From positions 21,809 through 85,808 of the forward strand of contig JALONI010000002.1 of the NCBI GenBank assembly GCA_025455015.1: 64,000 nucleotides of DNA. The letters are read 5' to 3'. Positions 43,919-53,653 of the stretch are shown here, piece by piece. Below the pieces are notes generated by a model. That model worked only from the letters and a program-made list of their open reading frames with translations, searched no databases and was not told where the DNA came from. The position numbers and the translations under genes were made by a program. This DNA comes from Cyclobacteriaceae bacterium. GTDB lineage: Bacteria; Bacteroidota; Bacteroidia; Cytophagales; Cyclobacteriaceae. How positions within the stretch are numbered: position 1 is the stretch's first letter; every line of letters begins with the position of its first letter.

Positions 43919-44811
43919 CGCATCAACAACCCCGCGCCAAACAACAGCACAAACAGCAGCGTAGCCACCGCCATGCGCTTGAGGTAGGGGTCCAACTCGG
44001 AAGAAGGCTTGTGGATGACGGCCCGAGCAATCGGCACGAAAAAAACCACCGTGACCAAGAACAACAATTGCCAAGGCGAATGCCAATGTAGAACGGTGTA
44101 CGCGAGTGCCGCCCCCAATCCCACCACAATCAACCCCGCATGGTAATGGGCTGCCCATTTTTTACCCATGCGCACGGGCAGCGAGAACTTACCGGCTGCC
44201 CGGTCGGACTCAATGTCACGAACGTTGTTGATGTTGAGCACGCCCACTGCAAAAGCCCCGCAACTGATGGCTGGCAAAACAACGGCATAGTCAAGCTGCC
44301 GGGTCAATAAGTAATAGGTGCCCCCCACGCCCACCCAGCCAAAGAAAATCATGACAGACGCATCACCCAACCCCACGTAGCCATAGGGTTTCTTGCCTGC
44401 GGTGTAGCCCACGGCCGCCAAAATACTAAGCAGGCCGAGCGCTAAAAAAAACAAAAACGCGCGTGCGTTCCATCCAAAGGCCATGTACAGCAGCGCGATA
44501 CCCGATACCAGGCTCAGCAGTGCAAAAATCCAAACAGCCCGTTTCATGGCCTGGCGCGTAATGGCGCCCGACTGCACCGCCCGCGCGGGCCCTTGCCTAC
44601 CGGCATGATCAGCCCCGTGCACGGAATCGCCATAGTCGTTGGCTACGTTGGAAAGTATCTGCAACAAGACCGTGGTGATCATACACCCGATCAACACGGG
44701 TAGGTTAACACGGTGAGCCGAAGCGGCCAAAAATCCTGCCATGCCAATGGAGGACAACGCCAAGGGGAGTGTACGCAATCGAAAGGCCGCAATCCAAGGT
44801 TTCCATGACAT
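43915..44811 (-). CDS. menA: 1,4-dihydroxy-2-naphthoate polyprenyltransferase
   Basis: This UbiA-family membrane prenyltransferase of 298 residues makes demethylmenaquinone, the quinone on which complex I would act. The two Asp-rich motifs are NVANDYGDSVHGADHAGR (about residue 60) and NNVRDIESDRAAGKFSLPVR (about residue 190). About eight or nine membrane helices are visible. The ATG at 44811 is the normal family start and lies just 4 bp after a strong -7 element. Confidence 0.95.
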   Translation of the reverse strand: MSWKPWIAAFRLRTLPLALSSIGMAGFLAASAHRVNLPVLIGCMITTVLLQILSNVANDYGDSVHGADHAGRQGPARAVQSGAITRQAMKRAVWIFALLSLVSGIALLYMAFGWNARAFLFFLALGLLSILAAVGYTAGKKPYGYVGLGDASVMIFFGWVGVGGTYYLLTRQLDYAVVLPAISCGAFAVGVLNINNVRDIESDRAAGKFSLPVRMGKKWAAHYHAGLIVVGLGAALAYTVLHWHSPWQLLFLVTVVFFVPIARAVIHKPSSELDPYLKRMAVATLLFVLLFGAGLLMR

Positions 44812-44815
44812 GCCG

Positions 44816-44846
44816 CAAAGATAACCGGCCCCATGCCGCGGTCAAA
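44816..44846 (-). promoter_or_regulatory. menA promoter (near-leaderless)
   Basis: On the minus strand TTTG (44846-44843), a 19-bp spacer and TATCTTTG (44823-44816) form an almost ideal promoter, ending 4 bp before the ATG. Transcription would start at or within a few bases of the start codon. Confidence 0.7.
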
Positions 44847-44895
44847 CAAGTGACACGGCCGCGCTTCTCCAACAAGCCGTTTTTCCGGCTTGGTG

Positions 44896-45921
44896 CTAAT
44901 CGGGTTTTCTGCGGAGCTTGGTGCCAAACACGGGCACCGACACGCGCACCTGGGTGTAAAAGTTGCGTTCCGTCAGGCCGGGCCGATAGCCCACCTCGGC
45001 CCCGTAGCCCCAACCCCACTTGCGGTTAAACTTGCCGTCCACGCCCAGGCGAAATCCCACATTCCTGACGCTGAGCGCCTCAGTGGAGTAGGTATCACCC
45101 GCATAGCGAATATCATCCAGCCGATACGAAGGGGCGTAGAGCACATCCAAAAAGTACGTGACCAGGCCGTCATCCGCTGCGTTGTCAAATCCGTCAAAGC
45201 TATACGCCACGTTTCGAATCCGCGTAAGCGAGCCACCCAAATACAAGGCGGTGCTGTACACATTGCTGTAAATATTCATGGCGCGGGTCACGTTGTCTTG
45301 GTCTTGATAGGTGGCCGGCAAGACGATGGCGGCATTGCTTGTGCTGGGCAGACTGCTTGGCGTTAAGCCTTGTGCAACCAACGCACGACTGATGTCGGTT
45401 GTGCTGTTCCAAAAAATAACACCGGTCCGCGCCCCGATAATCTGCCGTACTTTGGCCGGTACGCGTGCCTGTTCCGGAATTTTCGCAGCAAAGCGTGTGC
45501 TTTTGTCGGCTGCTTTGTACTTAACCATTTTAGTGGTGCTGTTGATCTCTTTATCCACGATATGGTACGTGCCTCCCAACTCAAAATAGTTAAACACCTC
45601 GGTGTCGTTATCCACGGTGCTGTTGTCCGCGGCCGCGGAGCGCGCCATATCAAAAAACTGGCGTCCGTACGTTTTGCGCAACTGGAATTTCACGTCAAAC
45701 TTGGTGGTGTGGAAGTAACTGACGTCAAACCCAAATCCTGCGTTCACGTTGGTGGCAAACAGCTCGCCATACAGCGGCTGAAAGCCAATGAAAAGCCGGT
45801 TGATGGAGTACGGCTCGTCATACAGTTCTTCATAACCCGGATTTTCGTCATCGGCTTGTGCCCACGCCCACCCGGGCGCCATGGCTGCCAAGACCCACGA
45901 GAGAACGACCATTCGAAACAT
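44896..45921 (-). CDS. Outer-membrane-like beta-rich protein, unknown
   Basis: This is a 341-residue exported protein with signal peptide MFRMVVLSWVLAAMAPGWAWAQ. The mature part has many alternating strands with aromatic ends (FNYFELGGTYHIVD, STALYLGGSLTRI, RNVGFRLGVDGKFNRKWGWG, FYTQVRVSVPVFG), suggesting a small outer-membrane barrel. I recognise no named family. ATG 45921 is chosen; the track start adds 26 residues that overlap the -7 element. Confidence 0.7.
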   Translation of the reverse strand: MFRMVVLSWVLAAMAPGWAWAQADDENPGYEELYDEPYSINRLFIGFQPLYGELFATNVNAGFGFDVSYFHTTKFDVKFQLRKTYGRQFFDMARSAAADNSTVDNDTEVFNYFELGGTYHIVDKEINSTTKMVKYKAADKSTRFAAKIPEQARVPAKVRQIIGARTGVIFWNSTTDISRALVAQGLTPSSLPSTSNAAIVLPATYQDQDNVTRAMNIYSNVYSTALYLGGSLTRIRNVAYSFDGFDNAADDGLVTYFLDVLYAPSYRLDDIRYAGDTYSTEALSVRNVGFRLGVDGKFNRKWGWGYGAEVGYRPGLTERNFYTQVRVSVPVFGTKLRRKPD

Positions 45922-45927
45922 AGCTGG

Positions 45928-45935
45928 CAAAAATA
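45928..45935 (-). promoter_or_regulatory. -7 element for the outer-membrane-like gene
   Basis: TATTTTTG on the minus strand fits TAnnTTTG and ends 6 bp before the ATG at 45921. No TTG is present at the right spacing. Confidence 0.4.
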
Positions 45936-45995
45936 TTGGTGAAAATAGGGAAAAGCGTGGTCTCGCGCGGATGGGTGTAAGATATTCGGCAAAAA

Positions 45996-47729
45996 TCACT
46001 TAAACGGCTGGTTCACCTCCCAAAACACAGGCTGGCCCTGCCGAAACACGATGAACGGAACCAACCCATTGTCGCCCGCGGGTTGGAGGCGGTAGCCCGT
46101 CATCACATGCCCCTTCACGGTTTGCTCTTGCATAAACGGTTGGAAGTGGTCGCCATACAGGTGCAATGCGCGGCCCATCACCAACATGAATTCGTATCCG
46201 ATTTTGGCGTAGTCGCCCGGCAGCAGGCCATGCATGTTCCAGTAGCGCTTTCGAAATTGGCGCAGGGCCGGGTCGCCCAACAGCGTAAAGTTGGGTGCGG
46301 CCAGCGCTGTCCACACCTTCTCAAATTTGCGGTAGTCCATGGAGGTATCTTCCAGCCAGCTTTCATCGCCAATAACCAAAATGGAATCACCCCGCGCCTC
46401 CACGGCATTCATGATTTTGGTGTAGTACAACGGGTCGTTGGTAGCCGCGAAGATGGCACCGATGCTGTCGCGTTTTAGCTTGAATACCTTGGGGTTTTTC
46501 CACTCATCGTATTCGGTGGCGGCCGTGAGTACCGACAAGATGGTGCCCGAATTTTCGCGCGTGAGCCCTTGGGCAAAAACCACTTTCAACCCGAGGCTGT
46601 CCGCTTTGCCGATGAAGTGTTTGGCCATCACCGAATCGCGCGAGGTGCTCCCGAAATAGACAAGGCAATACTTGTTTTTTGCTTTGGCCGCGGCCAGCTC
46701 GGCCGAACGTCTGGCCACCGTGGCATAGCTGGGCTGAAACAACAAAGCCGATGGGTTGCCCCGCACAAAATCCGGATTCCCCGACACCGGGTTTACCACC
46801 AGGGCTATCTCCTGCTCGCTGGCAAACGCGCTCACCCATTTGGCTTCTTCGGGAAACAACGGCCCTACGATCAAGTCCATCCCCTTCATTTCTTCTTTTT
46901 CGAGAATTCGCCTGGTCACCTCTCCATTCTTTTCATTGTCATACGCCAGCAAATCGATTTTGATTCCCTCTCGCGAAAGCGAGTCCACCGCCACGCGCAT
47001 GCCGCTGTACAAATCCAACACGTATTGGTTTTTCTTTTTGTTGGGCGATGGGTCCAGGGTGGAAGCCAAAAACGGCATGATCACCGCCACCTGGTACTTT
47101 TCTTTCTTGGTGGATGGCGAGGGCGTTACGTAGTCATCCGACAAAAAGCCAAACCGGTTCACCACGGAGTCGACCGTGTGTTGTTCGCGGTGAAACGGAT
47201 CTTTGATTAACTGTTTGAGAAATGCATCAGCCACTTCGCGGTCGTACGGGTTTTCTTCCAGCAGCATGCGCAACGTTTCCACATCGCCCACCTTGGCCAA
47301 GTGAAATTTTTTCAGGTTTTGCAAATCGATGGACAGGCTCTTGGAAACCTCTTGGGCGGCCACCATGGCCTGAAAATATTCGCGCTGCTCAAAAAACAGG
47401 ACGGTGAGCCAGTAATTCACTTCGGGTATTTGCTCCCACCGCGGATAGAGCTTTTTGATTTGAAAAAGCTGGTCGCGCGCGATCGAAAAAAAACCCAGCT
47501 TGTAAGCCGATACCGCATAGTAAAACGAGGCGTATTCGGGGTATGGGTTTTTACGATCGTAGACGGTCAGCGGCATAAAGGCATCCATGGCTTTGCTGTA
47601 CTGCCCGGCCGCGAAGAGTTGTTTGGCGTTGGCAAACTCTTCTTTGAAATCTTGCGCATGCAGCGGCACGCTGGCGGCCAATACCAGCACCCATAGCGCT
47701 CTGTTTATCGTTGCCTTTGCTGTTATCAT
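45996..47729 (-). CDS. TPR plus periplasmic-binding-fold protein (LpoA-like architecture)
   Basis: This is a 577-residue exported protein with signal peptide ALWVLVLAASVPLHAQ. Residues 25-200 are TPR-like helices (NAKQLFAAGQYSKAMDAFMPL). Residues 215-577 form a type 1 periplasmic-binding fold (VAVIMPFLASTLDPS, YSGMRVAVDSLSREGIKIDLL, MDLIVGPLFPEEAKWVSAF). The TPR/PBP1 layout is that of LpoA, the lipoprotein activator of penicillin-binding protein 1A, but no lipobox is seen; a substrate-binding role is the alternative. ATG 47729 shares a base with the guaA stop (TAATG); ATG 47738 is also possible. Confidence 0.75.
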   Translation of the reverse strand: MITAKATINRALWVLVLAASVPLHAQDFKEEFANAKQLFAAGQYSKAMDAFMPLTVYDRKNPYPEYASFYYAVSAYKLGFFSIARDQLFQIKKLYPRWEQIPEVNYWLTVLFFEQREYFQAMVAAQEVSKSLSIDLQNLKKFHLAKVGDVETLRMLLEENPYDREVADAFLKQLIKDPFHREQHTVDSVVNRFGFLSDDYVTPSPSTKKEKYQVAVIMPFLASTLDPSPNKKKNQYVLDLYSGMRVAVDSLSREGIKIDLLAYDNEKNGEVTRRILEKEEMKGMDLIVGPLFPEEAKWVSAFASEQEIALVVNPVSGNPDFVRGNPSALLFQPSYATVARRSAELAAAKAKNKYCLVYFGSTSRDSVMAKHFIGKADSLGLKVVFAQGLTRENSGTILSVLTAATEYDEWKNPKVFKLKRDSIGAIFAATNDPLYYTKIMNAVEARGDSILVIGDESWLEDTSMDYRKFEKVWTALAAPNFTLLGDPALRQFRKRYWNMHGLLPGDYAKIGYEFMLVMGRALHLYGDHFQPFMQEQTVKGHVMTGYRLQPAGDNGLVPFIVFRQGQPVFWEVNQPFK

Positions 47730-49255
47730 TACTCCCATTCAATGGTGGCCGGTGGCTTTGAGCTGATGTCGTACACTACGCGGTTTACACCCTTCACTTG
47801 GTTGATGATGTCTGACGATACGTCACTCAAAAAGTCATGCGGCAAATGCGCCCAATCGGCCGTCATGCCATCTACGCTCACCACGGCCCGCAGCGCCACC
47901 ACCCGCTCATAGGTGCGTTCATCGCCCATCACGCCCACGGTGTACACGGGCAGCAGCACGGCACCGGCCTGCCACACTTTTTCATATAATCCATGTTTGC
48001 GCAAAGCCGCAATGAACAGATGATCCACGTTCTGCAATATTCGTACCTTTTCTTCGGTAATCTCGCCCAAGATGCGAATGCCGAGCCCGGGGCCCGGAAA
48101 CGGGTGGCGCCCGAGGATGAGCGGGTCAATGCCCAGGGTTTTTCCCACCAGCCGCACCTCGTCTTTAAACAATGTGTTCAGCGGCTCCACGACTTTGAGC
48201 TTCATGGTGGCCGGAAGTCCCCCCACGTTGTGGTGCGACTTGATGGTGGCGGAGGGCCCCTTGACCGACACCGACTCGATCACATCCGGGTAGATCGTGC
48301 CCTGGCCCAACCATTTCACATCGGTGATGCGGTGCGACTCTTGGTCAAACACATCAATAAAGGTTTTGCCGATGGCTTTGCGTTTTGCCTCCGGCTCGGA
48401 CAGGTTGGCCAGCGCTTGATAAAATTGATCTTTGGCATCCACGCCCTTGATGTTCAACCCCATGTGCCGGTAAGAAGCCAGCACCTGCTCAAACTCGCCT
48501 TTGCGCAGCAACCCGTTATCGACAAAGATGCAGTACAGGTTTTTGCCAATGGCCTTGTGGATCAGTGTGGCAGCCACGGTAGAGTCTACCCCTCCGGAAA
48601 GCGCCATGACCACTTTGTCATCGCCCAGTTGCTTTTGCAAGGTTGCGATGGTTGATTCCACAAACTGATCGGGTGTCCAATCCTGCGCACAGCCACAAAT
48701 GTGTACCACAAAGTTGCGCAACAAGTTCTTGCCTTCCAGCGAGTGGGTCACTTCGGGGTGAAACTGGATGCCGTACACGGACGCATTTTTCTTTTTGAAG
48801 GCCGCCACCTTGACAGACGGGGTGCTGGCAATTACGTCAAACTGATCGGAAAGAGAGGCTATGGTGTCGGAATGCGACATCCACACTTGCGAATCGAGCG
48901 ATATTTCTTTGAGCAGGTCAACGTGGTGATCTACCGTGGTGAGTTTGGCACGGCCATACTCGCGTATTTGAGACGGCAACACGGTGCCCCCGCTTTTATG
49001 GGCCAGCAATTGCGCTCCGTAGCACACGCCCAACACGGGCAACGCGCCCAGCAGGCCCAGGTCAAGGTCGGGCGAACCGGCATCGCGCACGCTGCACGGG
49101 CTGCCCGACAAGATAACCCCCTTTATGTCGCGGGTGAGGGCGGGCAGGTGGTTGTAGGGGTGAATTTCACAGTAGACGTTCAGTTCGCGTACCCTGCGGG
49201 CGATAAGCTGGGTGTATTGCGAACCGAAGTCGAGGATGAGGATTTGCTCTGGCAT
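47729..49255 (-). CDS. guaA: GMP synthase (glutamine-hydrolysing)
   Basis: This 508-residue enzyme converts XMP to GMP. The class I amidotransferase domain has [13 protein letters not shown] (catalytic Cys about residue 83) and [12 protein letters not shown]. The ATP pyrophosphatase domain has [15 protein letters not shown], and the dimerisation domain ends in [11 protein letters not shown] 49255 gives the normal start [14 protein letters not shown]; the track adds 11 residues across the promoter. Confidence 0.98.
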   Translation of the reverse strand: MPEQILILDFGSQYTQLIARRVRELNVYCEIHPYNHLPALTRDIKGVILSGSPCSVRDAGSPDLDLGLLGALPVLGVCYGAQLLAHKSGGTVLPSQIREYGRAKLTTVDHHVDLLKEISLDSQVWMSHSDTIASLSDQFDVIASTPSVKVAAFKKKNASVYGIQFHPEVTHSLEGKNLLRNFVVHICGCAQDWTPDQFVESTIATLQKQLGDDKVVMALSGGVDSTVAATLIHKAIGKNLYCIFVDNGLLRKGEFEQVLASYRHMGLNIKGVDAKDQFYQALANLSEPEAKRKAIGKTFIDVFDQESHRITDVKWLGQGTIYPDVIESVSVKGPSATIKSHHNVGGLPATMKLKVVEPLNTLFKDEVRLVGKTLGIDPLILGRHPFPGPGLGIRILGEITEEKVRILQNVDHLFIAALRKHGLYEKVWQAGAVLLPVYTVGVMGDERTYERVVALRAVVSVDGMTADWAHLPHDFLSDVSSDIINQVKGVNRVVYDISSKPPATIEWE

Positions 49256-49258
49256 GCG

Positions 49259-49288
49259 CAAAAATAAGGGGTTGGCGGCAGAGAACAA
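49259..49288 (-). promoter_or_regulatory. guaA promoter (near-leaderless)
   Basis: On the minus strand TTG (49288-49286), a 19-bp spacer and TATTTTTG (49266-49259) fit the Bacteroidota promoter. The -7 box ends 3 bp before the guaA ATG, so the message should have almost no leader. The box starts only about 27 bp from the mazF stop. Confidence 0.7.
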
Positions 49289-49292
49289 GAAC

Positions 49293-49646
49293 CTATTCCC
49301 CTAAACCCAACTGGAAGCTGAGGGCTTCAATCACTTCGTCTCGCGTTGCCCGATCGCTTACTTGGCCATATCGAAGGTCCAACCTGCGTTTATCAACCGT
49401 GCGTATTTGATGACACAAAACAATCGACTCGTTGGGCAGCCCAAATTGACCCGCACGAATCAATGCTTCATTAGGATAGATTGTGCGACCCGGTTTTCTG
49501 GATGTGATTGGTAGAATATTGACGGTGTTCAGCAAATCATTGATTTGATCCTCGCTAATGATCAAGACAGGCCTTGACTTACCTTGCTCCGACCCAATTA
49601 CCGGGTCGAGGTTTGCCCTATAGATGGCCCAGCGCTCGTACTTCAT
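49293..49646 (-). CDS. mazF: MazF/PemK-type toxin
   Basis: This is a 117-residue predicted mRNA interferase. [29 protein letters not shown] holds the family GSEQGKxRPVLV motif and catalytic Arg, and [14 protein letters not shown] and [13 protein letters not shown] follow the fold. It starts 3 bp after the antitoxin stop, the standard antitoxin-first layout. The reading frame is intact. Confidence 0.92.
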   Translation of the reverse strand: MKYERWAIYRANLDPVIGSEQGKSRPVLIISEDQINDLLNTVNILPITSRKPGRTIYPNEALIRAGQFGLPNESIVLCHQIRTVDKRRLDLRYGQVSDRATRDEVIEALSFQLGLGE

Positions 49647-49649
49647 GCA

Positions 49650-49892
49650 CTATGCGTTATCAGCATCTGCCTGACGGAAATCCAACGAAATTTCATCAAC
49701 ATCGGCTTGAAAAAGTGGATCGGTAGCTGCCCCGCTCAATTTATGCAGCTTTGCATCGTGGCTATCACTCACTTCATCCACTGTAACCCAAACTTTTTTC
49801 TGCGTTAGCAAATGCTTTGGCAGCTTGATTACGAGTTTTTCACCCTCTACTTCATAGATACTCCGATAGGACTTGGTCATAAGCGTTTCCAT
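49650..49892 (-). CDS. mazE: MazE-like antitoxin
   Basis: This is an 80-residue acidic-tailed protein paired with MazF. The N-terminal half (SIYEVEGEKLVIKLPKHLL) suits an AbrB/MazE-type or similar DNA-binding strand, and the C-terminus (QADVDEISLDFRQADADN) is acidic and probably unstructured until it binds the toxin. Start ATG 49892, or ATG 49880 for 76 residues. The track start adds 19 residues that overlap the neighbouring gene. Confidence 0.8.
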   Translation of the reverse strand: METLMTKSYRSIYEVEGEKLVIKLPKHLLTQKKVWVTVDEVSDSHDAKLHKLSGAATDPLFQADVDEISLDFRQADADNA

Positions 49893-49938
49893 TAGTATTG
49901 ATGGTGAAAGGTACCAATTTAGCCGCTTCTTTAAAACC

Positions 49939-50784
49939 TCACTCTTCAAAACTCCAACAGTGCTGGGTCAGGTAGCCCGCGGCATCGTCTACGCCTGCCG
50001 CGAAAGCTTTGGCCAGGCAACGGCACGCTTCCGTCTCACGCTTGAGTTCCAGCAGGGCAGCCCCCTGGTAGAAGAGCAAGGTGGCATTGTCGGCATCGAG
50101 GCGTTGCCCCAGTTGCAGATACTCCCATGCTTTTTCGAATCGCTCCTCTTGCAGCGCAAACGAGGCCCCGTACAAATACAACGAGATAACCGTAGCATTG
50201 ATTTCGATGCCCCGATCAATCGCCAAAAAGGCACTGTCGGGTGCACCTGTGTTGAAGTATGCCACGGCCAGGTTCACTTCTACTTCGGGGTCCTCGGCAA
50301 ACTGCCTAACGATCAGCAGATCGCGTTTGGCCGATTCATAATTCCCTTGCCGAAGCGAAAGCGATCCGCGCCAGCGCAACAAGTTGGGGTTCTGCCCCTG
50401 CAGGTCAATGGCGGCATTCACGTCCTCCCATTGCCCCTCCTCATCGCCCAACGCCTGGCGGATCAAACCGCGCAAAATGCGCCCCTGAAAATTTGCCGGG
50501 GCGGCCGTCACCACCACGTTCAGGTCTTTTTCCGCCTTCTCAAATTGCTCGGTGCTGAAGTAACAAACACCTCGTTTATACAGCACGGCATAGGGCATTT
50601 CGCTTTTCGACTTCACGGCATCATTGATGATGCGGGAGTAGAAGGGCTCCGCCTCCACATATCGTTCGACCCGGTACAGCGTATCGCCCTGCGCTTCCCA
50701 ACTCTTCCACAACGCATTTTGGCCCCAAACCCACGCAGCACCCAAGGTCATCACCGCTGTCAACAACGCAGTTTTTAATTTCAT
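49939..50784 (-). CDS. Exported TPR protein
   Basis: This is a 281-residue periplasmic protein with signal peptide MKLKTALLTAVMTLGAAWVWGQ and about six TPR-like helical pairs (YFSTEQFEKAEKDLNVVVTAAP, WRGSLSLRQGNYESAKRDL, LYGASFALQEERFEKAWEYL). It probably serves as a protein-binding scaffold; no enzyme domain is seen. It lies between the typA terminator and the mazEF pair. ATG 50784 is chosen since the track adds 50 residues running through that terminator. Confidence 0.82.
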   Translation of the reverse strand: MKLKTALLTAVMTLGAAWVWGQNALWKSWEAQGDTLYRVERYVEAEPFYSRIINDAVKSKSEMPYAVLYKRGVCYFSTEQFEKAEKDLNVVVTAAPANFQGRILRGLIRQALGDEEGQWEDVNAAIDLQGQNPNLLRWRGSLSLRQGNYESAKRDLLIVRQFAEDPEVEVNLAVAYFNTGAPDSAFLAIDRGIEINATVISLYLYGASFALQEERFEKAWEYLQLGQRLDADNATLLFYQGAALLELKRETEACRCLAKAFAAGVDDAAGYLTQHCWSFEE

Positions 50785-50824
50785 ACCGTCATTAAAAGTG
50801 GAAAAATACGACAAATGAGGGCTG

Positions 50825-50855
50825 CACAAAAAACGAAAGCCCTCTTGCGAGGGCT
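50825..50855 (-). terminator. Terminator of typA
   Basis: AGCCCTC (50838-50844) and GAGGGCT (50849-50855) form a 7-bp stem with a 4-base loop. On the minus strand it is followed by TTTCGTTTTTT. It lies 27 bp after the typA stop and before the TPR gene start. Confidence 0.82.
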
Positions 50856-50881
50856 CTGTGCCGGGGTCGGGGCGTTGCCCG

Positions 50882-52708
50882 TCAGGCCACGCTCGACAAC
50901 GACCGGTTGCGTTCGCGCTTGCGGTCATTCTCATTCAAATAAATCTTCCGCAGGCGGATGGATTTGGGCGTTACCTCCACGTACTCATCGGCCTGAATGT
51001 ATTCCAGCGCTTCTTCCAGCGAAAATTTGATCGGAGGCGCAATGCGCATCTTTTCATCTGCTCCGCTCGCCCGCATGTTGGTGAGTTTCTTGGTTTTGGT
51101 TACGTTAATGACCAAATCGCCACTGCGGCTATGTTCGCCAATCACCTGGCCTTCGTACACGGGCTCACCGGCATCAATGAAAAACTTGCCGCGGTCTTGT
51201 AAATTATGCAAACTGTAGGCAATGGCTTCGCCCTGCTCCATCACGATGAGCGAGCCGTTGATGCGCCCTGGAATCTCGCCTTTGTAAGGCTGGTATTCTT
51301 TAAACCGATGGGTGACCACGGCCTCGCCCGCGGTGGCGTTCATCAAATAGGTTCGCAACCCGATGATCCCCCGCGAAGGGATGTTGAATTTCAAAATCAT
51401 CCGGTCGCCTTTAGGCTCCATGTTGGTCATTTCACCTTTGCGGGTGGATACCGTTTCAATGGCTTTGCCGGCATCGGTTTCGGGCAAGTCAATGGTGAGG
51501 TCTTCGATGGGTTCGCACTTCACCCCGTTGATTTCTTTAAAAATTACCTGCGGCTGTCCGATCTGCAATTCGTATCCTTCTCTGCGCATGGTTTCAATTA
51601 ACACCGACAAGTGTAACACGCCCCGGCCAAAAACCATAAAGCTGTCGGCTGAGCCGGTGTCGCCCACACGCAACGCCAGATTTTTCTCCAGCTCTTTGTC
51701 CAAGCGTTCTTTGATGTGGCGCGAAGTAACAAACTTGCCCTCTTTGCCATAAAAAGGCGAGTTGTTGATGGTGAACAACATACTCATGGTCGGTTCATCA
51801 ATGGCGATGGACTTAAGGGCTTCGGGTTTTTCAAGGTCGGCCACGGTGTCGCCAATTTCAAATCCTTCCAGCCCCACCAACGCACAAATTTCGCCTGCCC
51901 GCACTTCGTCAACTTTTTTCTTTTCAAAGCCTTCAAACACGTACACTTCCTTGATGCGTGTTTTGACAATGGCTCCGGTTTCGCGCTTGACCAGGGCCAC
52001 CTGCTGGCCAGCCTTGACCAAGCCGCGCTGCACACGCCCAATGGCGATGCGGCCGATGAAAGAAGAATATTCGAGCGAGGTGATGAGCAGTTGGGTTGTT
52101 CCCTCGTCCACGCGCGGGGCCGGAATGTATTGGATGATGCCTTCGATCAACGCATGAATATCGGTGGTAGGTTTTTTCCAGTCGGTGCTCATCCAGCCTT
52201 GTTTGGCCGAGCCGTAAAAGGCCGGAAAATCCAGTTGATCTTCGTTGGCATCCAGGGCAAACATCAAATCAAATACTTGCTCGTGCACTTCGTCAGGGGT
52301 GCAGTTTTTCTTGTCTACTTTGTTGATCACCACAATGGGCTTAAGGCCCATCTGCAGGGCCTTCTGCAACACGAAACGCGTTTGAGGCATGGGGCCTTCA
52401 AAGGCATCCACCAACAGCAGGCAGCCATCGGCCATGTTCAGTACACGTTCCACTTCTCCGCCAAAGTCGCTGTGGCCGGGGGTATCAATGACGTTGATTT
52501 TGTAGTCTTTGTAGCGCACGGATACGTTCTTGGCCAAGATGGTGATGCCGCGTTCGCGCTCCAGGTCATTGCTGTCCATGATCAGTTCGCCCGGGTTTTC
52601 ATGGTCTTTGAACAAATGGCCGGCATGCAGCAATTTGTCCACCAGGGTGGTTTTTCCGTGGTCAACGTGGGCGATAATCGCGATGTTTCTGATCTTGTTT
52701 ACTTCCAT
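50882..52708 (-). CDS. typA: Ribosome-associated GTPase TypA/BipA
   Basis: This is a 608-residue translational GTPase involved in ribosome assembly and stress growth. The G motifs are [17 protein letters not shown] (G1), [10 protein letters not shown] (G2), [13 protein letters not shown] (G3) and VINKVDKKN (G4). EF-G-like domains and the TypA C-terminal domain ([25 protein letters not shown] tail) follow. It has its own upstream -7 box and a terminator, so it is probably a single-gene unit. Confidence 0.97.
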   Translation of the reverse strand: MEVNKIRNIAIIAHVDHGKTTLVDKLLHAGHLFKDHENPGELIMDSNDLERERGITILAKNVSVRYKDYKINVIDTPGHSDFGGEVERVLNMADGCLLLVDAFEGPMPQTRFVLQKALQMGLKPIVVINKVDKKNCTPDEVHEQVFDLMFALDANEDQLDFPAFYGSAKQGWMSTDWKKPTTDIHALIEGIIQYIPAPRVDEGTTQLLITSLEYSSFIGRIAIGRVQRGLVKAGQQVALVKRETGAIVKTRIKEVYVFEGFEKKKVDEVRAGEICALVGLEGFEIGDTVADLEKPEALKSIAIDEPTMSMLFTINNSPFYGKEGKFVTSRHIKERLDKELEKNLALRVGDTGSADSFMVFGRGVLHLSVLIETMRREGYELQIGQPQVIFKEINGVKCEPIEDLTIDLPETDAGKAIETVSTRKGEMTNMEPKGDRMILKFNIPSRGIIGLRTYLMNATAGEAVVTHRFKEYQPYKGEIPGRINGSLIVMEQGEAIAYSLHNLQDRGKFFIDAGEPVYEGQVIGEHSRSGDLVINVTKTKKLTNMRASGADEKMRIAPPIKFSLEEALEYIQADEYVEVTPKSIRLRKIYLNENDRKRERNRSLSSVA

Positions 52709-52746
52709 AAATTCCCCTAAACAGGCTATTTTAACGAATTAGGGCG

Positions 52747-52754
52747 CAAAGATA
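52747..52754 (-). promoter_or_regulatory. -7 element for typA
   Basis: On the minus strand TATCTTTG matches TAnnTTTG and lies 38 bp before the typA ATG. The -33 element is weak. The remaining gap up to 52959 has no gene or clear structure. Confidence 0.45.
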
Positions 52755-52959
52755 ACCTTATTTGGGCACTTGACCGTGATGGGATTGTGAAATTGTCGCT
52801 TCCCCCAATTTTCCCATTTCAAATTCGGAATACGATTGAATTCCCGGACATTATTCAAAACAAGGGTTGCCGGGTGGCACGATCAGGCCATCATCTGGCA
52901 AGTCATCCACCGCTGGTTTCATATCGTCACGCGTAATCATCGGACGTAACGACACAAAA

Positions 52960-53619
52960 TTATTTTTGCCCCTCAAAAAAGCGGTGCAGCGCCTCCATGA
53001 TTTCATCGGGATCGGTATAGTATTGCACGGCCAGGTATTTTTGATTGAAGGCCTCAATGGAGGCATAGTATTGCTGGTCGGTGAGTTGATAGGTTTCTTT
53101 CATAATGGCCATTACATCGGGGTCGGTGATGACCTGAATGTACACCTGCACCTGATTGAACTCCTCCACCACACGCGCCAGCTTGCGTTTCTCGCGCTCC
53201 CATCGCGAAAAGTATTCCAAAGGCGAAGCGGCTCCATCCAGGGCATCCATGCGCTTCGGCTCGGCTTTGGTGCGGTCTTGGATCTTGTTTGGGTACAACC
53301 GTTTTGCTTTCACCGTTACCTCGGCCAGCATGCGAGTGTTTTCGCGCAGCAGCACCATTACGGCATCTTCCTGAAACAGCAGGGGCAGTTCTACGGATAG
53401 ATACCCCAGATACGTGAACAACAGAGTATCGGTGGGCTGGGCGTAAATCAAAAAATTCCCCAACGCATTGGTGGTGGTTCCCTTGGTGGTGCCTTTCACC
53501 GACACATGCACATCGGGCAGGCTGAACAACTGGGCCGAGTCAGCCACAATGCCCCGATAGAGCCGCTGCGCCCCCGCGGGCAACACTCCGATCGCTAAAA
53601 AAAACCAAACAAGGCGCAC
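52960..53619 (-). CDS. CarboxypepD_reg-like exported protein
   Basis: This is a 219-residue protein with signal peptide LVWFFLAIGVLPAGAQ. The segment YRGIVADSAQLFSLPDVHVSVKGT ... NALGNFLIYAQPTDTLLFTYLGYL is the carboxypeptidase-regulatory-like beta domain common at the start of TonB-dependent receptors and in small Bacteroidota proteins. The C-terminal half is charged and helical, without a barrel. The start is GTG 53619. Function unknown, possibly envelope-associated. Confidence 0.75.
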   Translation of the reverse strand: MRLVWFFLAIGVLPAGAQRLYRGIVADSAQLFSLPDVHVSVKGTTKGTTTNALGNFLIYAQPTDTLLFTYLGYLSVELPLLFQEDAVMVLLRENTRMLAEVTVKAKRLYPNKIQDRTKAEPKRMDALDGAASPLEYFSRWEREKRKLARVVEEFNQVQVYIQVITDPDVMAIMKETYQLTDQQYYASIEAFNQKYLAVQYYTDPDEIMEALHRFFEGQK

Positions 53620-53653
53620 GAGTTGATGAGATGCGTGGGCGTGACCAAAAGTT

